The notes under the pieces were generated by a model. The model was not told where the DNA came from. It did no database searches and worked only from the letters and a program-made list of their open reading frames with translations. Source: Halobacteriales archaeon SW_5_68_122 (GTDB lineage Archaea > Halobacteriota > Halobacteria > Halobacteriales > Haloarculaceae). Taken from it: a stretch of 24,981 nt of DNA. Each line of letters starts with the position of its first letter. The stretch's first letter is position 1. The DNA lies in NCBI GenBank assembly GCA_003022815.1, contig PXSL01000024.1:1-24981 (forward strand), given 5' to 3'. Shown piece after piece: positions 15,888-23,885 of the stretch. The translations under genes and the position numbers were made by a program.

Positions 15888-15894
15888 ATTTATG
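15888..15894 (+). promoter_or_regulatory. TATA box of the zinc-ribbon membrane gene
   Basis: ATTTATG, 25-31 bases upstream of the ATG at 15919. It overlaps the alternative upstream start (15892), which is therefore rejected. Confidence 0.6.
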
Positions 15895-15918
15895 TTGCCG
15901 TCGGGAAAATTGCGGGAC

Positions 15919-16158
15919 ATGGCATCGGGGAACGAACTCGCGCTCTACGGCTTCCTGTCGCTGGTGGCAGTCCTGCTCGTCCTCATAACCGGGCCGCTCG
16001 GGCTCATCGCGATTCCGTTCGTGCTCATCGTCGTCGGGTTCGCGAAGATGAGCAGAGAGTCGGACACGGAGTCGGCGGGGCCGGTCAACTGTCCTGGTTG
16101 CGGCGCCCCGAACGAGCCGGGGGCGGAGGTCTGTCAGCACTGCGACGGAACGCTCTGA
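15919..16158 (+). CDS. Membrane protein with C-terminal zinc ribbon, 79 aa
   Basis: Starts MASGNELALYGFLSL at 15919. Two adjacent hydrophobic stretches (about residues 7-24 and 28-42) are followed by a short linker, MSRESDTESAGPVN. The zinc ribbon has cysteine pairs CPGC and CQHC separated by GAPNEPGAEV, in the last 24 residues. The arrangement places a small zinc-binding head in the cytoplasm on a membrane hairpin. No partner is visible; it converges on the UbiA gene. Function unknown. Confidence 0.82.
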   Translation: MASGNELALYGFLSLVAVLLVLITGPLGLIAIPFVLIVVGFAKMSRESDTESAGPVNCPGCGAPNEPGAEVCQHCDGTL

Positions 16159-16171
16159 ACACGGCCGTCGG

Positions 16172-16955
16172 TCACGCCAGCCACACCGCGGCGACCAGCA
16201 CCGCCAGAAAGAGGTACGATCCGCGGATGAGCAGTTTCGTCGCGAGCGAGGCGTCCTCGCCGGCTCGCCAGGCGAAGGCCGCGACGACGCCGAACACTAC
16301 CGGCGCGAAGACGCTGGCCGGCGGAAACACGCCGGCGACCGCGAGCACGACCACCCCGACCATCCCCGCCGTCATCAACCCGTAAGCGAACCGGTGGGCA
16401 CGCCTGGGGCCGAGCAGGACCGCGACGGTCCGCTTCCCGATGGAGCGGTCGTACTCGTAGTCCTTGGCGTCGTCGATTGTCTTAATGCCCGAGAGGATGA
16501 CGAGGAAGATAACGGCGAAGGCGACGACGGTGGCCGACAGTGCCGCCGTCTGCACGTAGTAGCCGCCCAGAAGCGCGAAGGCGATGCCCGCGGGGTAGCC
16601 CGCGGTCGCGCCCACCGGGTTGAGGTCGAGTTGCGGCGCGTGGAGGTAGCCGATGACCCACCCCGGCAGGGTCAGCCCCAGCGAGGGCGGCTCGACAGCC
16701 GACCGCGGTCAGGGGATGGTCGTCGTCCTCGCCGCGGCGGTGGAAGTCGACGTAACCGTCCTTGATGTGGGCGGTGTAGAGGGCGGCGAAGGCGGCGGTC
16801 AGATGTAGCGCCAGCAGCGCGACGTCGAGACCGTCGGCCAGTACGGCGCCGAATGCAGAGGCCGCAAGCGGGGGCAGCATGAACACCGGGTGCACCTGCG
16901 ACGCGAGCGCGCCGACGTCGGCCCGGACGCCGCGCCCGTGGCGTGCGATTGCCAT
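16172..16955 (-). pseudogene. UbiA family prenyltransferase, internal segment missing
   Basis: Integral membrane prenyltransferase of the UbiA superfamily (lipid or quinone biosynthesis). ATG at 16955 gives MAIARHGRGVRADVGALASQ, VHPVFMLPPLAASAFGAVL and the first Asp-rich motif ALYTAHIKDGYVDFHRRGED. The frame is lost after HPLTAVGCRAALA (about 16690). The second frame continues LGLTLPGWVIGYLHAPQLDLNPVGA, the second Asp-rich motif GIKTIDDAKDYEYDRSIGKR and further membrane helices to the stop at 16172. Relatives have about 20-25 more residues, one helix, at the break. A TATA box (TAATTAC, 16978-16984) sits 26 bases upstream of the start. Substrate specificity cannot be told from sequence. Confidence 0.83.
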
Positions 16956-16977
16956 ACCCCACCTACGACGGGGGCAC

Positions 16978-16984
16978 TAATTAC
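16978..16984 (-). promoter_or_regulatory. TATA box of the UbiA gene
   Basis: GTAATTA on the minus strand, centred 26 bases upstream of the ATG at 16955. It lies between that start and repeat element copy 2, so the element leaves the core promoter untouched. Confidence 0.6.
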
Positions 16985-17006
16985 TCTACGGCCGGCGGTC
17001 AGGGGC

Positions 17007-17347
17007 GTGTTTAGTTACGGGAGAGTAGCGCACTTCGGCGGTGATGACGGCGTTTCCGAACGCCCCCTCCCGCTCGCGGAGCGAGCCGACGCAAGCACGA
17101 CCATCGGCCGCGCGCAGCGAGGCTGAGCGAGCACAGCGAGGGAGGTCTCGTGACGAAGCGAGCGGGAGGAGCGACGTGAGGAGCGACGACACGGGAGCAT
17201 GGTTCGAAAGACGGCTCCGCGCGCCGTCTTTCGTCATCCCGGAAATCGCCGATTTCCGGAGACAGCGAGGCCCAGCCCGCGAGCGGTCGGCTCCGTTCGA
17301 GGTCCCCTCACGCTGGGTGACCGGCCGGCTCTCGCGTAACTAAACAC
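17007..17347. repeat. MITE-like repeat element, copy 2 (341 bp)
   Basis: Left end GTGTTTAGTTACGGGAGA, right end TCTCGCGTAACTAAACAC: an 18-bp terminal inverted repeat with one mismatch. Arms are 17007-17069 and 17287-17347. The core 17079-17277 is bounded by CCGCTCGCG (17070-17078) and CGCGAGCGG (17278-17286). The core has the same sequence block as copy 1, plus about 63 extra bases carrying two strong hairpins: 17205-17233 (11-bp stem, CGAAAGACGGC) and 17238-17260 (11-bp stem, TCCGGAAATCG). No believable ORF inside. It lies 8 bases after the DUF2298 stop and 51 bases before the UbiA start. Confidence 0.8.
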
Positions 17348-17355
17348 GGTGGCAG

Positions 17356-19475
17356 TCAGCGCCGGACCTCGTAGACGGTGACGTCGCCCCGCTGGAATGC
17401 CACCTCGAGGTCCGGGTGATCGGTGACGGCGAGGTCGTAGCTGTTCCGCTCGACCGGGCCGACGTAGACGTACTCGACGCCGTAGCGGTCGAACAGCGCC
17501 GACTGCTCGTCGGTCGACCCCTCGTAGAGGGTTCGGACGTCCGAGACCCGGCGGTCCACGAGTTCGGCGTCGCGGCGCTGTCGCTGCTGGAACACCGGCC
17601 CGCCGAGCACTGTCGGGTGGCCCGTGAGGCTCGCGGGCGCCGAGGCGCCGTTCCCGTCCTCGGGCTGCCACCGGTACCCCCCGGGGGCCATCACGACGGT
17701 CTGTCGGCCCGGTTGCCGGTTCAGCCAGTCGATTGCGGCCGCCTCGTCCGGGTAGAGCGCGTCGGTGTAGGCCGTCCCGTCGAGCGTCGGCCCGTCGGCA
17801 CCGACCGGGTCGTCGAGCTGTGCGGGGACGACGAAGCCGGCATACAGCCCGGTCAGCAGCACGACGGCGACCGTCAGGGCGGTGCCGGTGCGCCTGAGGC
17901 GGTCGCGGTCGACGTCGACGTCCAGCGACGGCCGCCCCCGGGCCAGCACCGGCAGCAGGGCCGCGGCGGCGACCGACCAGAACAGCCACACATGGACGTA
18001 GTACTTGAAGATGATGTTGCCGGCCGGTCGCGGAGCAGCCACCACCCGGCGGCGACGAGCGGCACCGTCAGGCCGACCGCGGGCGCGCCCAGCACGGCCG
18101 TGACCCCGAGGACAGCGACGCCGCCGAGTAGCACCGCAAGCGGCGGAACCCGGTCGGTCGAAAGCCGGCGGGCGACGTACGCGGCGAACACCGCGAGGAA
18201 GGCGCCGTGGACGACGAGCAGCGGCCCGAGGCGCGCCCACTGGTCCCAGTAGACGACCGTCTGGTCGGGACCGCCCGCGACGACGCCGACCCAGTACGGT
18301 AGCGTCCAGGCAATCGCGCCGACGAGGACGGCCAGCGTCCCGGCGAGGGCGACCCCGAACCGGGCCACCTCCTCGGCGGCGGCGTCCCGCTCCTCGAAGA
18401 GCCCCTTGCCGTGGGAGCTGAGCAGCGCGGTCGGCTCCCCGGGCGCGAACGCCAGCGCCAGGAGCGTGACCGCCAGTACGGTCGGGAACGACCAAATGTT
18501 GAGCAGGGCGATGAGGCCGACGACCGGCGGCAGGGCACCGAACAGGGCCAGCCGGCGGGTCCGGGTGCCGCCGAGCCAGTAGCTGAACAGCAGAGCAACA
18601 GCCAGCAGGGTGAACGGCTGGCTCATCATATGGGCGTGGAGGTCGCCGTTTATCCAGGCGAAAAGCGGGAACTCGGTCGCCGCCAAGCCGCTCGAGGGGT
18701 CGTCAGGCCGGGTGTCCATCACCCGGCTGGCGGCGAAGTAGCCGAACTCGCCGGTGACGTCCGCGGGCGTCCAGGAACTCGCGCCCTCGGGGACGCCCGG
18801 CGCCGACGAGACCAGGCCGTCCGGGAGTAGCCACCCCAGGACGTTCGCGGCGGTGTGGAGGTTGCCGGCGACGCCGACGAAGAACGCGCCCAGCCCGGCC
18901 GCCGCCCGCCGCGGCACGTCTTGGGCCGACCCGAGGGCGCCGGCCAGCCCGTAGGCCGCGGTAACCAGCGCCGCGTAGAAGCCCGACAGCGCCAGGTTGT
19001 ACGCAAAGCGGGGCGCCGTCCCCGTCAGAAGCGCCAGGAGCGCCGACAGCATGTGGCCGCCGTAGTGGTACTGGACGGCCTCGCCGGCGAACCACACGTC
19101 CTCCGGCGGGAGCGCGTCGGCCCGGAGCGAGGCTTGCACCAGCCCCACGTCGAGCATCTCCTCGCCGATGTCGACCGGCAGGGGCGCGATGGCGGGGTTC
19201 GCCGCGCGGATTGCGATCATTAGCAGGAAGGCGGCGGCGAACACCGCCGACGCTTCGGCGAACTCGCGGGAATCAACGGCGTCGCTGTCGCCGAGGAGGG
19301 TGCTGGCGAGGACGAGCGCCGCCAGGCCAGCGACGAGCGCGGGCCACCCGAAGGCAAGGTGCCCGGCCAGGTGGCCGACAACGGCGACCACGGCGAGGCC
19401 GACCGGGACGGCGAACGCCGCCCCCGAACCGTCGAACCGGGGGAACAGCGCCCCGACCAGCGGGAGCGCCGCCAC
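17356..19475 (-). pseudogene. DUF2298 polytopic membrane protein, internal segment missing
   Basis: Large membrane protein of the DUF2298 (Chlor_Arch_YYY) family. GTG at 19475 gives MAALPLVGALFPRFDGSG. Family landmarks follow: FAGEAVQYHYGGHMLSALLA, GFYAALVTAAYGLAG, FFVGVAGNL, PLFAWINGDLHAHMMSQPF and NIWSFPTVLAVTLLAL. After WWLLRDRP (about 18022) the frame changes and continues GNIIFKYYVHVWLFWSVAAA, a hydrophobic region and a soluble C-terminal domain (AAAIDWLNRQPG, APGGYRWQPEDG, FDRYGVEYVYVGPVERN) to 17356. About 35-40 residues expected between them appear to be missing. The N-terminus also looks about 20 residues short of relatives. It is divergent from a GT2/GtrA pair, suggesting cell-surface glycan or lipid-linked sugar handling. 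Molecular function unknown. Confidence 0.82.
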
Positions 19476-19550
19476 CCCGTAAACCTCTTGCGGAGTCGAC
19501 GTTTTCGGGGAATCGAACCGCTTTTGCGGACCCCGGCGCGAGGGAGTACC

Positions 19551-20327
19551 ATGACCCGCCTCGGGGTCGTCGTCCCCGCCTTCCGCCCGGACGTCGACTG
19601 GCTGGAGTCGTACCTCCGGGACCTGGAAGCCGAACTCGACCCGGCGACGCTCCGGGTCGAACTCGACGACCCGACCGCCGCGACGCTGGAGGCCCTCTCG
19701 GCGCTCAAGATGCCCGCCCTGGAGGTCGACGCCGTGCCGTACCGCCGGGGGAAGGGCGCGGCCGTCACCGCCGGCTTCGAGGCGCTCTCGACGGACCGGC
19801 TGGCGTTCGTCGACGCCGACGGCAGCACGCCCGCCGCCGAGGTCCGGCGCGTCGTCGACGCCCTCGGGGAGGCCGACGTGGCGGTCGGCTCCCGGCGGCA
19901 CCCCGACGCCGAGGTGGTCGGCCACCGGACGTTCGCCCGACGGTTCCTCGGCGACGGCTTCGCGTGGCTGGCCCGCCGGCTGCTGGCGGCGGACCTGTAC
20001 GACTACCAATGCGGCGCGAAGGCGCTGACGGCGCCGACCTGGGCGGCCGTCCGCGACCACCTCTACGAGCCGGGGTTCGCCTGGGACGTCGAACTGGTGG
20101 CGATGGCCGCGGCGCTGGACCGGACCGTCGCGGAGGTGCCCATCACCTGGGAGGACCGCCCGGGATCGACTGTCTCGCCGGTTCGGACGTCGCTGTCGAT
20201 GGCGACGGCGCTTTTCGTCGCCCGCCACCGCGCAAAACGGCTCGGGAACAGCCCGCTCCACGACGCGATCGCGCGCGGCGAGGAGCCGACGGCGCTCGTC
20301 GAACGGGGGAGCCACAGGCGCCAATGA
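19551..20327 (+). CDS. Family 2 glycosyltransferase (polyprenyl-phosphate sugar type)
   Basis: 258-aa GT-A fold glycosyltransferase. It starts MTRLGVVVPAFRPDVDWL (nucleotide-binding strand). A conserved RRGKGAAVTAGFEAL block precedes the metal-binding FVDADGSTP (D-x-D). Then come VGSRRHPDAEVVGHRTFARRF, YDYQCGAKALT and EPGFAWDVELVAMA, ending with EVPITWEDRPGSTVSP. The RGKG...DADGS...QCG.K pattern is that of dolichol/polyprenyl-phosphate glucosyl- or mannosyltransferases. Its stop overlaps the GtrA start by 4 bases (ATGA), so the two are coupled. No membrane anchor is seen. Sugar donor unknown. Confidence 0.9.
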   Translation: MTRLGVVVPAFRPDVDWLESYLRDLEAELDPATLRVELDDPTAATLEALSALKMPALEVDAVPYRRGKGAAVTAGFEALSTDRLAFVDADGSTPAAEVRRVVDALGEADVAVGSRRHPDAEVVGHRTFARRFLGDGFAWLARRLLAADLYDYQCGAKALTAPTWAAVRDHLYEPGFAWDVELVAMAAALDRTVAEVPITWEDRPGSTVSPVRTSLSMATALFVARHRAKRLGNSPLHDAIARGEEPTALVERGSHRRQ

Positions 20328-20866
20328 CGACGGCCGACCCCGACGAGACGGCCGTCGACGCCGACGAGGAGGCCGGGGGCGGCGAGTACGGCCCCCTGGC
20401 GGCCGTTCAGGACCGGATTCGGGCGCTGGCGACCGCCGAGCGCATCGGCCGGTTCGTCTCCGTCGGCGTCGCCGGCGCCACCCTCGAGACGGTCATCGTT
20501 GCGCTGCTGACAAGCGGCGTGCTTGCGACGACGGCGCCGCCGCTCGCGGCGAAAGCCGTCGGCGCCGAGGCATCCATCACTCTGATGTTCCTGCTCAACG
20601 ACCGCTGGACGTTCGCCGACGAGGGCGAGGGCAGCCTCGCGTCGCTTCTGGGCCGGTACGGCAAGTCGCACCTCGTTCGCCTCGGCGGCCTCTCGGTGGC
20701 GTTCGCGGCGCTTTTCATCCTCACGTCGCTGACGGACGTCCGGCTTCCCGTCGCCGGTGCCGACCTCTGGCCCACGGTCGCCAACGGCATCGCCATCGGC
20801 GTCGGCATGGCGCTCAACTACATTGCCGAGAGCCTCCTCACCTGGCGGGTCCACGACACGCAGTAG
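20324..20866 (+). CDS. GtrA family membrane protein
   Basis: 180 aa, starting at the ATG at 20324 that overlaps the glycosyltransferase stop. An acidic cytoplasmic N-terminus of about 35 residues precedes the GtrA domain: RIGRFVSVGVAGATLETVIVALL, LLNDRWTFADEG (the GtrA signature region), then two more helices ending AIGVGMALNYIAESLLTWRV. Four transmembrane segments in all. GtrA proteins are proposed to help flip polyprenyl-linked sugars; paired with the upstream glycosyltransferase this looks like a lipid-linked sugar synthesis and translocation unit. Confidence 0.92.
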   Translation: MTTADPDETAVDADEEAGGGEYGPLAAVQDRIRALATAERIGRFVSVGVAGATLETVIVALLTSGVLATTAPPLAAKAVGAEASITLMFLLNDRWTFADEGEGSLASLLGRYGKSHLVRLGGLSVAFAALFILTSLTDVRLPVAGADLWPTVANGIAIGVGMALNYIAESLLTWRVHDTQ

Positions 20867-20896
20867 GATTCCCCGGACGGCACCCATATCACAACC

Positions 20897-20903
20897 CTTA
20901 ATT
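20897..20903 (+). promoter_or_regulatory. TATA box of the initiator tRNA gene
   Basis: CTTAATT, centred 27 bases before the first tRNA base at 20927; spacing matches archaeal tRNA promoters. Confidence 0.65.
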
Positions 20904-20926
20904 GGCGCAGCGGAGTAGCAATCAGT

Positions 20927-21001
20927 AGCGGGATGGGATAGCCAGGAGATTCCGCCGGGCTCATAACCCGGAGACCGGACGTTCAAATCGTCCTCCCGCT
21001 A
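20927..21001 (+). tRNA. Initiator tRNA-Met (CAU)
   Basis: All arms fold. The acceptor stem is AGCGGGA with TCCCGCT, the anticodon stem CCGGG/CCCGG around loop CTCATAA (anticodon CAT at 20962-20964), and the T arm GGACG-TTCAAAT-CGTCC. The discriminator A is at 21001 and CCA is not encoded. The A1-U72 pair and the G-C-rich anticodon stem mark it as the initiator rather than the elongator tRNA. No intron is present. Confidence 0.95.
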
Positions 21002-21016
21002 CTCCCCTTCGACTCG

Positions 21017-21287
21017 TCACTCCTTGATGCTCACCACCTCCAGATCGCCGTCCGTTCGCCGGACGTACAGCAGGACGTCGGCCATCCCCGACTCGTCGAC
21101 GTCGTTTAGCTCCGGCGCACACCCTATCATCCCGACCTCGTTGAACCCGCAGGCGTCACAGACGGCGGCCTCGCCTCGCGGTTCGTAAGCCGCCCTCTTG
21201 CTCGACTGCCGGAAGGTAGCCCGCCTCCGTGAACTCCTCGCCGCAGACCGAGCACTCCGGGATCGCTGGCGTCGAAGTGAGTTCCAT
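21017..21287 (-). pseudogene. Small zinc-ribbon protein, frameshifted
   Basis: ATG at 21287 gives MELTSTPAIPECSVCGEEFTEAGYLP with a CSVC pair. The frame changes near 21215 and continues SSKRAAYEPRGEAAVCDACGFNEVGMIG (CDAC pair), ending NDVDESGMADVLLYVRRTDGDLEVVSIKE at 21017. The two CxxC pairs together would form one zinc ribbon, so both halves belong to one protein of about 90 aa. A single-base slip would be enough here; I cannot show that residues are missing. The stop lies 16 bases from the 3' end of the tRNA on the other strand. Function unknown. Confidence 0.6.
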
Positions 21288-21401
21288 GTTCGTCCTTTAG
21301 CGGGGCGGCAGAAATAGCTCTCCCCCGGTGGTCGGGGGTCTCCCTCGCTCGGCCCGCCCGGAAGGGTAACCTTCTCGGTGGCGCCGCGAGGACGGCCACA
21401 C

Positions 21402-22550
21402 ATGCGACACAGCACACCGGCCGCGACGGTGGGCGTCGTCGGCGGGGGCCAGCTCGGCCGCATGCTCGGGGAGGCGGCGGGGCCGCTCGGCGTCGAGGTA
21501 CTCGTCTCGGACCCGACGCCGGACTGTCCGGCGGCGCCGGTCGTCCGCGACCAGGTCGTCGGCGGCTTCGACGACCGGGCGGCGGTCCGCGAACTCGCCG
21601 ATCGGGCGGACGTCCTCACCTTCGAGATAGAGCTGGCCGACCCCGACGAGATGGCGGCGGTGAGCGAGGCAACGGACACGCCGGTCCACCCCGACCCCGA
21701 CACGCTCCGGACGATACAGGACAAGCTCGTTCAGAACCGGGCGCTGGCCGACGCCGGAATTCCGGTTCCGGCGTTCCACGGCGTCGACACCACGGCAGAA
21801 CTCCGGGCGGCCGGCGAGGAACTCGGCTGGCCGCTGATGCTGAAGGCCCGCGAGGGCGGCTACGACGGCCGCGGCAACTTCCCCGTCGAGGGTCCCGACG
21901 AGGCCGAGGACGCCATCGTCGAGGCCGCCCCGGCGCTGGCCGAGGAACTGGTCGACTTCGAGCGGGAACTCGCCGTCATCGGCGTCAAGGGCAGCGACGA
22001 GGTGCGAGCGTTCCCGGTCACCGAGACGGTCCACGAGAAAGAGATTCTGCGGGAACTGGTAACGCCGGCCCGGACCGACCCGGCGGTCCGCGAGCGAGCG
22101 CGGGAGGTGGCCTCCGACGTGCTGGAGACGCTGGACGGCCGCGGGGTCTACGGCATTGAACTGTTCGAACTGGCGGACGGCGCTATCCTGGTCAACGAAA
22201 TTGCCCCGCGACCGCACAACTCCGGCCACTGGACCATTGAGGGCGCCCGCGCCTCGCAGTTCGAACAGCACGTCCGGGCGGTGCTGGGGTGGCCGCTCGG
22301 GTCGGCCGAGCGGCGAGCTCCTTCGGTGACGACGAACCTCCTCGGCGACGTCGAGGAGCCGGAACCCGTGGAGCTGTCGGGCGTCGAGGCCGTTCTCGGG
22401 GAGCCGTCGGCGTCGCTGCACTGGTACGGCAAGCGCGAGGTCCGGCCGCTCCGGAAGATGGGCCACGTCACGCTCACGGACGCCGACGCCGACGCGGCGA
22501 CGCTTCTAGAGCGGGCGCGGTCACTTCAGGATGGACTGACGTTTCAGTAG
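21402..22550 (+). CDS. purK: N5-carboxyaminoimidazole ribonucleotide synthase (PurK)
   Basis: ATP-grasp enzyme of purine biosynthesis that carboxylates AIR to N5-CAIR using ATP and bicarbonate; 382 aa. It has the N-terminal GVVGGGQLGRMLGEAA. The ATP-grasp region has QDKLVQNRALADAGIPVP, then WPLMLKAREGGYDGRGN, and the metal-binding block LVNEIAPRPHNSGHWTIEGA. The C-terminus has LHWYGKREVRPLRKMGHVT. Start ATG at 21402; upstream codons in frame are not family-like. PurE, which uses its product, is encoded 1.3 kb downstream on the same strand with two opposite-strand genes between. Confidence 0.96.
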   Translation: MRHSTPAATVGVVGGGQLGRMLGEAAGPLGVEVLVSDPTPDCPAAPVVRDQVVGGFDDRAAVRELADRADVLTFEIELADPDEMAAVSEATDTPVHPDPDTLRTIQDKLVQNRALADAGIPVPAFHGVDTTAELRAAGEELGWPLMLKAREGGYDGRGNFPVEGPDEAEDAIVEAAPALAEELVDFERELAVIGVKGSDEVRAFPVTETVHEKEILRELVTPARTDPAVRERAREVASDVLETLDGRGVYGIELFELADGAILVNEIAPRPHNSGHWTIEGARASQFEQHVRAVLGWPLGSAERRAPSVTTNLLGDVEEPEPVELSGVEAVLGEPSASLHWYGKREVRPLRKMGHVTLTDADADAATLLERARSLQDGLTFQ

Positions 22551-22571
22551 CCCCCCTACGGGTCCCCTAGT

Positions 22572-23285
22572 TCAGAACAACGCGACCACCAGCACGTACG
22601 CGTAGAGGTTGTTGAGCGCGTGTAGCAGCCACGCGCTCGTCAGGTCGTCGAAGTATAGCCGCAGCGCCGTCGGGAGGATGCCCCACACCGTGGTGTAGAC
22701 GACGCCGGTGGGACCGAGGCTGACGATGTGCATCGCGCCGAACAGCACCACGACGACGGCGCCGGCGGCGACGGGGTGGAGGCCGCGGGCGAGTAGCGCC
22801 CCGAGCAGGTACCCCCGGAACAGGGCCTCCTCGACCAGTGGCGCGAGGACGACGCTGCCGACGACGATTATCGCCACGGTGGTCGGGTCCGAGAGCGCGT
22901 AGTCGAACCCTTCCATCGGCGGGAGGCCGACGGCCTCGGCGGCCGCGGTGACGACCGGGTACAGCAGGACCCCGGCGACGAGCGCCGCCAGCGTCGCCGC
23001 CACCTCGCGAGCGCTCGGGCGGTCGAACGCGAAGACGGCCCGCCGACCGGACTCCGAGAGCCGGAGATAGAGCCCCGCGCCGACGACCGCCAGGGCAGCG
23101 CCGTAGACCAGCGAGGCGTCGACCGACGTGTACGCCCGGCCGCCCCCGGTGGTGACGGCGTGGACGGCGAAGGCCAGCGACGTGAGGGCGATGGGCAGGT
23201 ACGCGAAGGCCGCACTTTCCGCAACACGGCCCCGGAGCGGTGCGAGCGACTCGGCGGACGGGAACTGTGGCTGGAGGGTGGCCAT
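22572..23285 (-). CDS. CPBP family intramembrane metalloprotease
   Basis: 237-aa membrane protein with about six hydrophobic helices. The three CPBP/Rce1-like motifs are in order: EEALFRGYLLG (EExxxR), LFGAMHIVS (FxxxH) and WLLHALNNLYAY (HxxxN). These carry the catalytic glutamates and histidines of the family. ATG at 23285 (MATLQPQFPSAES) is preferred over the start 4 codons upstream because MATL is followed by a normal cytoplasmic tail. Family members act on membrane or prenylated substrates, or in immunity to peptides; the substrate here is unknown. Convergent with purK (21 bases apart). Confidence 0.9.
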   Translation of the reverse strand: MATLQPQFPSAESLAPLRGRVAESAAFAYLPIALTSLAFAVHAVTTGGGRAYTSVDASLVYGAALAVVGAGLYLRLSESGRRAVFAFDRPSAREVAATLAALVAGVLLYPVVTAAAEAVGLPPMEGFDYALSDPTTVAIIVVGSVVLAPLVEEALFRGYLLGALLARGLHPVAAGAVVVVLFGAMHIVSLGPTGVVYTTVWGILPTALRLYFDDLTSAWLLHALNNLYAYVLVVALF

Positions 23286-23335
23286 TCGGCGGGGCAACGG
23301 CGGCCTCCGGGTTCAACCCTCCGGAATCCGGTGGA

Positions 23336-23782
23336 CTACTCGACCGTCAGCCGGCCCGTCGCGGTCTGCTCCGTCTCGCCGTCGCTGGCGTGGACTCGAA
23401 AGTCATACCCGCCGAGCGGTGCGTCCGCCGCGGCTCGGACCGGGAGGCGGACGGAGACGCGCCGGGCGGTCTCCCACCGCCAGACGGGCGGCTCGACATC
23501 CCAGACTATCTTCGGGTCGGGGTCGAGGTCGGCCTCGCCGAACAGGAACTCGACGGGCGCCGTCCCGCCGGGGTCGGCGGCGCTCGGCCGGTCGGCCACG
23601 CGGAGGTGGAGCGCCGCCGCGGCCTCGATGGGAACCGGGGCGGTTTCCCCGCGTTCGACGGTCGTGTCGCCGGCCCGGAGGCCGCCGTCCGGTCGGTATC
23701 CGGCCGAGCAGCCGGCGAGGGCGACGCCGCCGACGAGGCCGGTGCTTCCGGCGAGCGTTGAGAGGTACGAACGGCGTTTCAC
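23336..23782 (-). CDS. Tat-exported lipoprotein, function unknown
   Basis: 148 aa from GTG at 23782: MKRRSYLSTLAGSTGLVGGV followed by ALAGC. The twin-arginine motif (KRRSYL), hydrophobic stretch and lipobox LAGC at about residue 25 mark a Tat-secreted lipid-anchored protein, the normal haloarchaeal route. The mature part looks like a single all-beta domain (VERGETAPVPIEAAAALHLRV, APLGGYDFRVHASDGET, TGRLTVE), perhaps Ig-like. A minus-strand CATATAC at about 23805-23812 is the likely TATA box, which supports this GTG over upstream starts. No enzyme motif seen. Confidence 0.85.
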   Translation of the reverse strand: MKRRSYLSTLAGSTGLVGGVALAGCSAGYRPDGGLRAGDTTVERGETAPVPIEAAAALHLRVADRPSAADPGGTAPVEFLFGEADLDPDPKIVWDVEPPVWRWETARRVSVRLPVRAAADAPLGGYDFRVHASDGETEQTATGRLTVE

Positions 23783-23885
23783 GCTCCCGGCCTTCGACAG
23801 GAGCCGGTATATGTCTTCGGTCAGGGAGTGGCCCGCGCTGCCCGGGACCGCAACGCCAAAGCGCCGGCCGCCCCGGGACCCGCAC

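Noticed and set aside
17041..17343. Arginine-rich ORFs inside repeat element copy 2, and 11100-11282 inside copy 1
   Set aside because: They arise from the hairpin-rich GC composition, differ in frame between copies and have no transposase motif.
19482..20324. Upstream extension of the DUF2298 frame to 20324
   Set aside because: It is antisense to the glycosyltransferase and arginine-rich; the family sequence begins near 19475.
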